The position numbers and the translations under genes are program-made. A stretch of DNA of 64,000 nt from Anthoceros angustus (taxonomy: Eukaryota; Streptophyta; Anthocerotopsida; Anthocerotales; Anthocerotaceae). The notes below the pieces were generated by a model. It saw only the letters and a list, made by a program, of their open reading frames with translations. It searched no databases and was not told the DNA's origin. Where the stretch lies: contig VJWM01000119.1 in NCBI GenBank assembly GCA_010909165.1, forward strand, positions 248,001 through 312,000, written 5' to 3'. Shown here in pieces: positions 31,162-42,704 of this stretch. Positions within the stretch are counted from its first letter, which is position 1. Every line of letters starts with the position of its first letter.

Positions 31162-33630
31162 ATGATGAGCAATAAGCGGGTGAAGTACTCGGGGGATCGG
31201 GGCGGCAATGGGGTGGGAGGGCACGCAGCCAAGGAGGAGCTGCTGCTGGGGCAGGTGGTCGGGGCGTGCCCGATGGACCTGGACGCGGGGGCCAAGATTC
31301 CCAACTTCTGCTTTGAGAGGGCGGGCGGGGAGATCGTGCACGACCCGCTCAACTGGGTGCGGGCGTCCGAGGCCCTGGAGTGCAGCCACCTGGACGAGGT
31401 GAAGCAGATGGCGGGGACCTTCTTCACGGCAGACGAGGTGGCCATCGAGGGGGTCAGCCTGAGCGTGGCCCAGGTCGCGGCTATTGCCCGCCGCCCGGGC
31501 GTGAAGGTGCGCCTGGACGCGGAGGCTGCCAAGCAGCGCGTCGACCAGAGCTCCAACTGGGTGCTTGCCAACATGCTCAAGGGGACGGACACGTACGGGG
31601 TCACCACGGGTGAGGGGGCGAGAGATGTTGCGTTTTGCGAGAAGTTGGATGCCGGGAATGCCGTTGAATGCTGAGACAATGTGGGTTTGTTGTGTTGCGC
31701 AGGCTTTGGAGCCACATCGCATCGGAGGACCAACCAGGGGGCCGAGCTCCAGAAGGAGCTCATCCGGTTCCTAAATGCCGGTATTTTCGGGAAGAGCGAG
31801 GGGAACACGCTGCCTGTCGCTGCTGCCCGGGCGGGGATGCTGGTGCGGACCAACACCTTGATGCAGGGATTTTCTGGGATCCGGTGGGAGATTCTGGAAG
31901 GTCTGGAGAAGTTGTTGAATGCTAATATTACGCCCAAGCTGCCTCTGCGGGGGACGATTACTGCTTCTGGGGATTTGGTTCCGTTGAGTTACATTGCTGG
32001 GGTGTTGACGGGGAGGCCGAATTCTAGGGCCTTCACCTGTGAGGGGAAGGAGGTGTCTGGGGAGGAGGCTTTGAGGCTCGCTGGGGTTGCCAGCCCGTTC
32101 GTGTTGCAGCCGAAGGAGGGACTTGCTATTGTGAATGGGACAGCTGTGGGGGCGGCCGTGGCTTCCATGGTCTGTTTTGATGCCAACATTCTGGCTGTGA
32201 TGGCGGAGGTGATGTCGGCTTTCTTCTGTGAGGTGATGAATGGGAAGCCGGAGTTTACGGATCCTCTGACCCATAAGCTGAAGCATCATCCTGGGCAGAT
32301 GGAGGCTGCTGCTATCATGGAGGTGAGAATTTGTGAAATGGGTGGTGCTGGGTGTTGTCTTGTTGTGATGGGTTGGTTGTGTTGGTTGTGGGTTGCGTGG
32401 AGCTTTGCTGACTGGCCATGCTTTTGTCTTGTGCAGTGGGTTCTTGACGGGAGTTCGTACATGAAGCTGGCTGCCAAGCTGCACGAGATGGATCCTCTGA
32501 GCAAACCCAAGCAGGACAGGTATGCCCTCCGGACGTCTCCACAGTGGCTGGGGCCACAGGTTGAGGTCATTCGAGCTGCAACGCACTCCATCGAGAGGGA
32601 GATCAACTCTGTGAACGATAACCCGATCATTGATGCTGCACGTTCCATTGCTCTGCATGGTGGCAACTTCCAGGGCACTCCCATCGGAGTGTCCATGGAC
32701 AACACGCGGCTGGCCCTTGCTGCCATCGGGAAGCTCATGTTTGCCCAGTTCTCGGAGTTAGTGAACGACTACTACAACAACGGCCTGCCCAGCAACCTGT
32801 CAGGTGGACCTAACCCGAGCCTGGACTACGGATTCAAGGGTGCGGAAATCGCCATGGCGTCCTACACGTCGGAGCTGCAGTTCCTGGCCAACCCTGTGAC
32901 TAACCACGTGCAATCAGCAGAGCAGCACAACCAAGACGTGAACTCTTTGGGGCTGGTGTCTGCAAGGAAGACTGCAGAATCCATCGAGATTCTGAAGCTC
33001 ATGACTTCCACTTACCTGGTGGCCTTGTGCCAGGCAGTGGATCTCCGGCATCTGGAGGAGAACATGGTTGCTGTCGTGAAGAAAGTGGTGTCGTCCGTCT
33101 CCAAGAAGGTGCTCTCGGTTGATAACAATGGGGTGTTACTACAGACCAGGTTCTGCGAGAAGGAGTTGCTACATGTGGTGGAGCACCAGGCCCCCTTCAC
33201 CTACATCGACGATGCTGCCAATGCCTCGTACCCTCTGATGCAAAAGCTTCGTCAGGTCCTGGCTGACAGGGCTTTGAAAAATCCGCCTGCCATAGAGAGG
33301 GATGAAAACACATCCCTGTTCCTGAAAATCTCTGCTTTTGAGGAAGAGTTGGTCAAACTCCTCGAGGAGGAGGTGGCCGCGGCGAGGACAGCTTTCGACA
33401 AAGGTGCAGCTGCTGTCCCCAACAGAATCCTGGAATGTCGAACATTCCCCCTGTACAACTTCGTGCGGTCTGAGTTGGGCACGCAGATTCTTTGTGGTTT
33501 CATCAGAAACCAGTCCCCTGGACAAGACATTGAGAAGGTTTTCGATGCCATCACCGAGGGCAAGCATGTGGCCCCCTTGCTCAAAGTTCTCGAAGGTTGG
33601 CAAGGCACTCCTGGCCCCTTTACTGGTTGA
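31162..33630 (+). CDS. PAL: Phenylalanine ammonia-lyase
   Basis: Deaminates L-Phe to trans-cinnamate (EC 4.3.1.24), the entry step of phenylpropanoid metabolism; a cytosolic tetramer. Three exons (31162-31609, 31703-32322, 32437-33630) give 753 aa, the usual plant length. The first intron splits [12 protein letters not shown] and the second follows AAAIME. The MIO prosthetic group forms from ASG in [17 protein letters not shown]. Other motifs are [25 protein letters not shown] and [14 protein letters not shown]. The selectivity position in [11 protein letters not shown] is Phe, which favours phenylalanine over tyrosine. The N-terminus ([15 protein letters not shown]) is family-variable. The C-terminal shielding domain ends QGTPGPFTG. 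No disruption is seen. Confidence 0.97.
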
Positions 33631-34360
33631 TGTCGAAGGGTGGTTTGTTGTATTTTCTGTCTTTCTGCACTGCAGTTCTCGGCTCTCTTTCCACATGGGG
33701 GTAGATGTGGAGCTGGATAAGAGGGAGCTGCTGGCCTGCCCATGTTCGACCATCACTCTGTGGGAGGGATCTGCTGTAGGACAGATCTGTTACCTGCAGA
33801 TGCTGATGATTCGGGAGGCCATGTACACTCGAGGTCACTCTACTGGAGGGATCTTAGATCCGTTACCAGCAGATGCTGATCATCGTACCTGGGTTGTATA
33901 TAGCAGCACTCTGCCGGAGGGGATTGCGAAAGGAACGATCCACTAACCGCAGATGCTGTATGATCAAGCCATGTCTTGTGGTAGCTATATTTCCATCCGT
34001 AGCAAACCGTTTTGTTGCCAAAGGAAATCTGTTTGTCTGAAAACTTTGAAGGTGTCCATAGCCCAGATTTTGAACGGATTTGAAACGTTTTACAACACTG
34101 GTCTTTACTCGTACTTGTAACTCTAGTTAGCCATCATCATGACAAGAAAAGGCACACACTAGATGAAGTCACCGGTCGACATAGTGTGGACTGCTCAGCC
34201 GAACTCTTACAGGGAAGAATGTTCCTACCCCTAAGCACAGAATGGACTCCTAGCCCCAGATCAAAACGATTGGAGATCTCATCAGGCGTAAAATCCTACG
34301 TTGGAAGTACTCTAACCGGAGACACAGCCAATGCCTCAAGATCCCAGTCCTTATCCTGAT
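33631..34360. other. PAL 3' flank; no gene seen
   Basis: Contains two or three imperfect repeats of a ~55-bp segment (GGAGGGATCTGCTGTAGG at ~33762; GGAGGGATCTTAGATCCG at ~33845; GGAGGGGATTGCGAAAGG at ~33917), each followed by an 'accagcagatgctgatgat'-like string. Probably 3' UTR. Confidence 0.45.
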
Positions 34361-36454
34361 CATCAGAATCCTGAGATGTGCTCATGTGTTCTTGATCCCA
34401 TGAGGATCAACGTCCTCATGATCTCAATGCTCACCGGCCTTAACATCCTCCGTTGAAAGTTCTGTCTCCATGGACACAGTAAATTGCTTAAGACCTCGTT
34501 TCTCATCCTGATCAGTATTCTCATCCAGATCATGATCATTCTAATCCTCATGTGCAGAATGTTTTACTGGGCTCATCATCATCATGGCTATCATCAGACG
34601 ACTGCTCAACGGGCTCAACCCTCCCTCGTTCAGAATGCTCTCCGAGCTCAACGTCCTTGTCTTCAGAATGGTCTCCAGAGTCTGGTGACCAGACTCAACG
34701 TCCAATTCCGATGAAAGTCTGCCCAGCCTCTCCAAATAGATTGCAGATTCGTCCTCACCTCTTTCTTCATCCTGATCCCCCTCCTCATGATCAGGATGAT
34801 TGCGGGTCTCAACATCCTCATGTTCAGAGTGCTCACCGGGCTCAACGTCCTCATGTTCAAAACGCGCACCCGGCTCAACGCCCCTCTGCTCAGAACGCTC
34901 ACCGAGCTCAACGTCCCTGTCTTCAGAATGCTCCTCTTCGTCGTCCTCATCCTGATCCTCCTCCTCATGTTCAGAATGCTCACCAGACACTTCGTCCAGT
35001 ATCCTTGAACGCAGCTTCGCCGCTTTATACATTTCAAAGTCCCAGTCGTTTGATTACTCATCTGATCTCTTACCCCATCCTGATCTCTTTCCTCATCCTG
35101 ATCCTCCTCCTCATCTTCAGGAGGCTCTCCAGGCTCATTGAACAGTGCTAGTGGCCTTGAAAGTATCGCCGCCCTATACATTCCAAGTGCGCAGTCAATT
35201 GTCAGGAGTATCGCCAGGCTGATCGAACAGTATCCTTGGTAGAATCTCCGCCCTATACATTGCAAGTTCGCAGTCATTTGTTTCCTCATCCTGATCTCTC
35301 ACCCCATCTTGATCTCTTTCCTCCTCCTGATCCTCCTCCTCATCTTCAGGAGGCTCACCAGGCTTATCGAACAGCATCCTTGATAGCGTCTCCGCCCTAT
35401 ACATTGCAAGTTCGAATTCCCAGTCATTTGTTTCCTTATCCTGATCTCAGGATAAATTAATAAATCACTGTGCTGAAGATGAGGGAGGAGGATCGGGATG
35501 AGGAAAGAGATCAAGATGGGGTGAGACTCAGCCCATCCTGATCGCTTACCTCATCCTGATCCTCCTCCTCATCTTCAAAACGCTCACCAGACTACTCATC
35601 TTGAGAATGCTCACCAAGCAGAGTGTCCTCACCATCTTAAAAACATTATCATCTTGAGAATGCTCACCAAGCATAAGGTCTGAAAAAAAATAGTAGTCCG
35701 CCACTTCAAGACAGGGATTTGTTTCCTCATTCTGACCTCTCACCCCATCCTGATCTCTTCCCTCATCCCGATCTCTCACCCCATCCTGATCTCTCGCCCC
35801 ATCTTGATTTCTTTTATCATCCTGATCCTCCTCCTCATGATTAGGATGGTTACGGGGCTCAGCGTGCTCACGTTCAGACATCTCACCGGGCTCAACATCC
35901 TCATGTTCAGAATCGATCTCACCAGGCTCCATTTCCTCCTGCTTAGAAAGCTGACGGGGGCCAACGTCCTCATCGTCATCGTCCATTACAGGTTGAAGTT
36001 CGTGATTATCAGCACATTCCGAGTCCTCGTCATGTTCAGGATGCTCACCGGGCGGCGGGCTCGACATCCTGTTCAGTCCAGAAGCTAACCGGGGCCACCA
36101 TAGCGGGGAAAAGATTTTCTCCACGCATGAGACCGGGGATCCTGGGTACCTCCCGCTTGCTCAAACACCCTGCCGAACTTACTGGAAGTCCTGCTGCATC
36201 CACTGGGCAAAGGCTTGGTACGAATCAAACACATACGGATGTGACCGTTTGTGATTTAAACTGCTCACGCTCGCCTTCACTTCTCCCGTTTGCGCTTCCA
36301 AGTTCCAACTAGCCCGGCACCTTCTTGAAGCTCGCCCCACATCATCAAGCCAAGTAGCACAGACAGCCAGGCCTGGCGCTTCTACTGGATAACCGCATAC
36401 TATAACCTGGATTTTTCCCATGGATCCCAACCGGAGTTCCATGGCTCCTGTCAC
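34361..36454 (-). other. Acidic-repeat coding region (possible gene or pseudogene)
   Basis: Minus-strand frames encode Glu/Asp-rich repeats. From 36124: GEHPEHDEDSECADNHELQ, MDDDDEDVGPRQLSKQEEME, DVEPGEMSEREHAEPRNHPN. From 35032: GEHSEHEEEDQDEDDEEEHS and similar. Between them a repeated unit (MYRAEILPRILFDQPG-x-PP-EDEEEDQ) occurs four times, with the DNA landmark GCC(C/T)TATACATT near 35023, 35171, 35250 and 35394. An upstream frame (36454-36183, 90 codons) starts with Met, has no recognised domain and ends at a good donor (CA|GTAAGT). The repeats shift between frames, so either they are separate exons or the gene is broken. Hydrophilic and probably disordered; no function can be assigned. 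Confidence 0.4.
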
Positions 36455-37591
36455 TTGCTATGTGCACATGAATGGGTAGCTGCACATGAGACTTGTCATT
36501 CCTATTACCGTTGTCCAATTGCGGGGTGGAGTGACGTTGGGGAGATGAGAAATGCGAAACTCTGAACTAAAACCCTCTACGTTGTTGCACTATGTGTGCA
36601 AAACCAATGTTTGTCAAGAGAACATTACACTTCTTCAAGCTGGTTTCATGGTTGGCAGTTTGCAGAGGTGATCATCAACATTCAACTCTGCGGAACACAC
36701 CCAGCAGAAACCTGCGACACATCAAATAGCACGAAATGTGGAAGCCCCGTAACCGCCTGTGAAATGTTTGCAAGCCCCACAGTATGTTATGTCGGGGCCA
36801 CTGAATCCCTCAATCTACTTTTCAAGGGTCGTGCGCCAATTTGAAGATTCATAGCTGCAAGTTGCCTTCACTCCAAACCACATGGTAAGCAGCTCTTTGC
36901 TCCTTATGGACGTTCATTAGAGGTCTCTCCACATGGTCGACCTGCTTGTGCCACACTCAACCTGGTGGCCCACAAATAAGCACTGGTGCCCTATTGGACG
37001 GTCGGATCGAAAATTCCCAACCATCTCGAGCTTATCAGCAGGACATGTATGAACAAACAGTCTGCAACTGATGACATTGCGCACACGCAGAAAAAGTGAC
37101 CAGTGGTATTTTATATTGATCCAGGCATGCTCATGATCTTTTCCTCTGACATCCGGCACCAAGTGGCCAAGTGGTGGCTCCGGGAACTCCACCAACAGAG
37201 TAAAGATACCCTTAAAATATCTGTTTCTTCTGTGACTCTCAGCATGAAACATCTACATCTCTATCTTGTTATCACTAAATCCCCACTCCGGGCCTTCCCC
37301 ATCTCTATGCCTCAACAAAGTGCACAACATGCGTATCTTAAGGGGCGCTTTATTGAGTACGTAGAGATGGGATGATGTCAAGGGGAGATGCCAAGTGGGC
37401 CAGGCTGTAAATCTGGTACCTCACACAGGCGTCAACGCAAGGACGCTAGAGATCGGCAACAGAATCCAACCGACTGTTGTGCACTTTTGTATAAATGTCT
37501 GGCACTTTGCCTTGGCTAGATCGTCACCGGGTCGTTGGTCTCGAGCTTGAGGCTCACGAGGCTTGGAGGTGGACATCAAGTCATAGACGAC
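36455..37591. other. No gene seen
   Basis: Upstream of the P450. Open frames up to 111 codons (minus, 37252-36917) have no recognisable domain. Confidence 0.5.
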
Positions 37592-39574
37592 ATGGAATGG
37601 CTGAATGCGCTGTTTCTGCTGGTGGCGTCTCTGGTGGGCGCCGCCTTTTTGGGTAGCAGGCGGCGGACGAGTGCGTTGAGGCTGCCACCAGGCCCTCCGG
37701 GATGGCCTGTGGTGGGCAACCTGCCCATTTTCGCAGGCCCCAATCCGCACCGACATCTGGAGCAGGAGATCAAGAAGTATGGCCCTGTGATGTCCCTGTG
37801 GATGGGATCCCAGCTCGCCGTCGTTGTGTCTTCTGCCGACCTGGCCAAGGAGGTTCTCAAGCTGCAGGACCAGAATTTCGCTTCTCGCCCACCTCTTGCA
37901 GTGACGGATAATTTGCTGTTTGGGGAAGGAACGTGTGGGTTCGCCCCGCAGGGCCCCAGGCACCAGCGTAGCAGGTGGTGAAATCTTTGTGGATTTAATC
38001 CAGTGTTCTTGTGTGAATGTGTGTGTGTGGTAGCCTTCTCTGCTTGATTGGGACTTGCCAATGCCTGTGCTGATCGCTGCTGTGTAATGTGCAGGAAGCT
38101 CATGATGACAGAGCTCTTGACGGGGAAGAGGATCCAGCAGTTCGAGATGACCAGGGCCGAGGGAGTCAGTTTTGTGATCAGATCAATTCTGCAGGAATGT
38201 GGGTCCGTGGTTGACGTCCACGAGAAGACGACGGCTATGTCTATGAACAACATGACGCAGATGATGATGGGCAAGCGGTATTGCACATTTGAAGCCTCTC
38301 CGGACGGGAAGGGTCCGAGTCAGATGGTGAGAACTGTTGTACTCTGTCGGAGATTCTGGTGCTCGTTTGGGATTCTGGAGGTTTGTTTGAGAATGTAGAA
38401 CGTGTTTAGGCTTGATAGGGGTCAGAATTATGAGCATCGATTGGTTGGTGCAGTCGGAGGAGGCAGCGGAGTACTTGTGGTTGATCTTCGAGATAAACCG
38501 GTTGCTAGGGATCCCGGTTATAGGAGACAACATACCGTGGCTCGGGTTTCTGGACCTTCTCCAGAAGAGGAGGATGCGCAAGCTAAGGGGTAGACTCGAC
38601 AGACTTCTTTCCAGGGTTATTGCTGAACATGTTGAGCGGCAGCAGCAGACGAACCAGACGGACGCAGGAAAGGACTTTGTCGATGTGTTGCTCAGCCTGC
38701 CTGAAGAAAAGGGGATCGAAAAGGCCCTGATCATCAAGGGAATTCTCTTGGTAGGAAGCTGAGTGATGGAAGTAAGTTGTTCTTCTTGCCTATTTGATCA
38801 AGGTCGAGGTTTGTTGGAAGATGCTGAAATGTTGAGGGACCCGGGGTTAAACGTTGTGAGCAGGATATGCTTCTTGCTGGAGTGGACTCCTCGGCCGTTA
38901 TAGCAGAGTGGGCCATGGCAGAGCTGCTCAAGAATCCGCATGTGCTGAAGAAAGCACAAGAGGAGCTGGACAGAGTGGTGGGTCCCGAGAGGCAAGTGCA
39001 AGAAGCCGACCTCGCCAACCTGCCCTACATTGAAGCCATCTTTACGGAGGCGCTGAGACTACATCCTGTATCCGCTCTGATGATTCCACACTATTCCTTG
39101 CAAGCCTCCAAGCTAGGCGGCTACGACATTCCTGCCAACACTTTGGTGTTCACCCACATCTGGGCTATGCACAGAAATCCAGCAGTTTGGAAAGACCCTC
39201 TCCAATTCAAGCCAGAGAGATTCTTGGGCCGGTATGTATCACCTACCCAGCCCCTGACATGTCCAAAACTCTAGCTTGTTGCTAAAGACCATTTTGTCAC
39301 AATTTTCAACAGGGCCGACATTGATATCAAGGGGCAGAGCAACTTCGATATGCTGCCCTTCGGAGGTGGTAGGAGGGGCTGTCCTGGCAGCACGTTGGGG
39401 AAAACTGTTGTCACCTTCTATCTTGCGAGGCTTCTTCATAGCTTTGATTGGTCGCTACCCAACGGCCAGCAACCAGAGGACCTTGACATGTCAGAGACAT
39501 TTGGACTGGTTCTTCCCAAAACTCATCACCTAAAAGCTGTTCCAACCCCGCGTCTGCCACTCCACCTCTATTGA
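37592..39574 (+). CDS. Cytochrome P450, CYP71 clan (A-type)
   Basis: ER-anchored haem monooxygenase. Five exons (37592-37974, 38095-38326, 38454-38750, 38864-39231, 39313-39574), all in phase, give 513 aa. In order: N-terminal anchor (WLNALFLLVASLVGAAFLG), proline hinge LPPGPPGWPVVGNLP, SMNNMTQMMMGKRY, I-helix AGVDSSA, ExxR in EALRLHP, PERF in FKPERFLG and the haem loop FGGGRRGCPG. The I-helix has Ser where most P450s have Thr (AGxDT). The SMNNMTQMMMGKRY stretch recalls CYP703/CYP75-type sequences, but I cannot assign a family or substrate. It is not cinnamate 4-hydroxylase. PAL lies 4 kb upstream on the same strand. Confidence 0.9.
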
Positions 39575-39584
39575 CTCCCGGATT

Positions 39585-39711
39585 CAGGCTGGGATTTTCA
39601 AGACCTCGAGGTGTCGGAACGTTGGGGAGTTATCGTTAGAAATATAGCAGGCTGGGATTTTCAAGACCTCGAGGTGTCGGAACGTTGGGGAGTTATCATT
39701 AGAAATATATA
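39585..39711 (+). repeat. 63-bp tandem duplication after the P450
   Basis: CAGGCTGGGATTTTCAAGAC begins at 39585 and again at 39648; the two 63-bp units are nearly identical. They lie 10 bp past the P450 stop codon, so within its 3' UTR. Confidence 0.9.
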
Positions 39712-39979
39712 GGATTGGTGCAACACATAACATATTGAAGTTATGAGAATAAGTCCGAGAAGCATCCCAAGATGGAGATAGGGTTCATACTATATGACAA
39801 GGCCAAGGACTATATATATATATGCAAACTATATATTTTTCAGAGTATGTGTCACGATATGTGTAAAGTACTCTGCACCACCTTGTGTGGCACTATTGCC
39901 ACTTGTCTTTTATTGCAGTTTGGAGTTATGCAGACTAAGTGTTTGTGAAAGCTTGTTTGCAATTTTGTGAAGCTTTGTA

Positions 39980-40555
39980 GTAGTTTTGGTACGAGGAACT
40001 TTTGTCTTGGCTTTGCATGGCTTCCAGAGGCCTGCATATGGAGACTACGCATCAAGTGGAGAAGTTTGATGGCAGGAACTTCACACTATGGAAGTAGAAC
40101 CTAAAATCTCTTCTATTAACAAAGGATTGTGGAAGTTTGTGGAAAATGGACTTCCAGATGGCGCTTAGCTAATATTATTCTGAATGTGTCAGATGACGTT
40201 CTCTCACAATTGAGTGAGTGTGTCTCTTCGTAGGATGCATGGAAAATTCTTTGCACAACGTACGAGAAGAAGAGCATTGTGAGCAAAATACTGCTCGAAA
40301 GTCAATTCTCCAACTTCAAGATGGCTGAGGGCGACATTGTTTAACAACATGTCAACAAGTTGAAAAGCTTGGTTGATCAAATGAGGGAGGCAGAGATCAA
40401 ACCTTCAGAGGGCAAGGTGATCACTGTGTGCTGAGTAGTTTGCCCCCATCTTGTAGGCAGTTTTTACTGTCCTATAGGGCATCCGTAGCGATGCGTCCCA
40501 ATGATAATCAACCAACCTTTGATGAGGTGGTTGCAGTTGAAGAGTGAAGCTTGAA
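39980..40555 (+). mobile_element. Ty1/copia gag relic
   Basis: From an ATG at 40017 the plus strand reads MASRGLHMETTHQVEKFDGR and then NFTLWK, a copia gag start. Further on are SQLSECVSS, DAWKILCTTYEKKSIVSK and EGDIVQQHVNKLKSLVDQM-like text (UBN2-type gag) with several stops. A short TA microsatellite lies upstream near 39811. No pol follows; the sequence runs into a LINE fragment. Confidence 0.65.
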
Positions 40556-40619
40556 AGACACGGGGGAACTAAGGTAGCGTGGGAGTTCCATGAAGCTAGA
40601 GAGAGAGATCACACGACAG

Positions 40620-41840
40620 TGCTCCTTATAGTAAAGAAGCTTGGTGGGAAGAGGCGTAGCAGAGAGAGAATAGAGTATCAAGTAAGGCGAAGGTATCGAA
40701 ATTTAGTTGCTTTACGGATAAGGTGGTTAGAGGGGGGTGTGGAGGGGGGATCGAGTAATTGAAGGGTGGCCAAACAGGGAGAGTAGAAAGACTAAAGCGG
40801 TACCGCTTCAGCCACATGGAAGCCATGACATACCAAAAAGAAATAGAGCCATCAACCCATAGAGATCTAGATGACCGAAAAGCAACAAGAATGTAAGGAG
40901 AGAGGTGAGGGTTTTGTTGGTAAAGGTGGAGGCGGTAAAAGAAAGAGGAGAGACGGAAGAGACCATCAAGTTCTAAGGGAAATGCGGCAAATTCAGAGAG
41001 AAGGACATGAAGAGTGGTCGAGCGCTTACGGGCGATGTGAGCACGAAGGAAAGAAGCCTGTACTTTTTCCACCTTAGGCCAAAACGAAGAGAGGAGAAGA
41101 GATCAGGTTCCCAAAGTTTTGCGCCATACATAGTAGACGGGATGATCAGAGAATTAAAAAAGTGCTTCCGGAGGTTGATACCTTGAATATGCATCTTGTA
41201 TAAGGAGCGTATGAGAATGCAACCGGAGGAGATACCCTTAGTAGCACGAGAGGAAGCAGAAGCAGTCCAATTAAACCTGGGGCCGAAAATCGTGACTCTG
41301 AGGTAAGTATAAGAGTGAACCATTTCTACATCATCTCCTTGATATAAAAATTTACCCACATCATTGTAGTCCATAGAATTGAACCTCATAATCTTCGTCT
41401 TGTGAATATTAACAGAAAGACCCTTGGCAATGCAGAAATCAGAGAGCACATCAAGTTACCGTTGTAAACCTTCAATGGTGTAGGAAAAAAAGATAATATC
41501 ATCAGCATAAAGCAGGATTGGAATACAATTAAGGAACAAACGGGCATTGCAGTCATCTGTTGCAAGAAGCCACTCCTCAAGCTCATCAATATATTAACCA
41601 AAGAGATTAGGAGATAATGGGTCACCCTCTCTAACACCAAAGGTGTGGAGGCATTTTCAAAGACTTCAACCTATCAAAGAGTTGAAGGCTCTCTTGAAAT
41701 CCACAGAACAATAATATACATGTTTCTTTTGAGACTGCGCCTCGTTAACAACAGCTGAGAGTAAAGTTGTTGTCCATAGTATTCCGGTGAGGGCGAAAAC
41801 CAGCCTGACCCTGAGCACGCACCATTGGTTACATTTTCGA
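40620..41840 (-). mobile_element. LINE reverse transcriptase relic
   Basis: Minus-strand text, from high to low coordinates: QAGFRPHRNTMDNNFTLS, YCSVDFKRAFNSLIG, GVREGDPLSPNLFG, then the RT active site LLYADDIIFF, GLSVNIHKTKIMRFNS and the downstream domain. Stops and at least two frameshifts interrupt the frame, so it is inactive. The text is more RT-rich than that of the LINE fragment at 0.8-1.8 kb and points the other way. Confidence 0.8.
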
Positions 41841-42704
41841 GATGTTTAGATAAGGAGATATGTACGTACATGTTATTCAACTTCATATCATGTGTAATAA
41901 GCAAGCAAATCTTTCACAAAGCTTTAACAGTTTTGCCAGCACACTTGCCAGCACACGACATTGAGCAGTTCTCGAGCTTGCTGAGGAGCGAAGCAAGTCT
42001 CTGCGTATCTTAGCAAACTTGTTCTGAAAATTCTCAACAGCTATAGATTTGGCAAACTACATATAGAACAAAACTCTACACGGAGCTTGTTGGCAGGGTG
42101 CTTGCCAGCATGGACAAGTACAAAACTCTTCATGCTGTGTACCTACCACAGGTGCAGGGAAATGCTTGCTTGCCAATCTATGCACGATTTGCACTTATGT
42201 GAGCACTCTAGCCGGAGATTTATAGCGCCACAGGCTCTGAACTGGAGCTGGTGCTGGGAGGTGCTCTGCCAAGGTAATGGGAGCCTGCACAAACTCAACT
42301 CAAAGAAAAGTCCCATGCCAGGAAAATTCCGTCCAAGTGGACTCATATATTCTTGTTCTTCTTCTTCTACTCAACAGGTTCGGTTGCAGGACACGAATGG
42401 ATTAACCGGCGAGTATCTCGGAAGCCTTGCTGGCTTTGACATGTCTCAGTGGGAGTTCTCTATAGTTCTCTGCAGTTCTCTGCCCAGGCCATGTTTATCA
42501 GCATGGATGAGGCACACACTAGCAATCCCCCACCCACGCAGCTGCCTATGACAACTGTGATGAATTTGCTGTAAAGGTCTGCGAGGCTTGCCCAGCAATA
42601 TCGGGAGCTGTCCAATGAATATAGTGTCCAGTTTGCTGTCAGGGACAAATCCAGAAGCTCCAAAAACTACACTGGCTGCTTGCAAGCTTCTACCCGATTG
42701 AACG
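41841..42704. other. No gene seen
   Basis: Region upstream of the GT23 gene. Short local repeats (TTGCCAGCACAC near 41940) and no recognisable coding text. Confidence 0.5.

Noticed and set aside
31011-31937. 308-codon minus-strand frame opposite PAL
   Set aside because: Antisense shadow of GC-rich PAL exons; crosses PAL exon-intron borders and shows no domain.
31162-33630. Tyrosine ammonia-lyase
   Set aside because: The selectivity position in RFLNAG is Phe, not His.
37592-39574. Cinnamate 4-hydroxylase (CYP73), tempting because PAL is next door
   Set aside because: The haem loop FGGGRRGCPG, AGVDSSA and N-terminal text do not match C4H as I know it.
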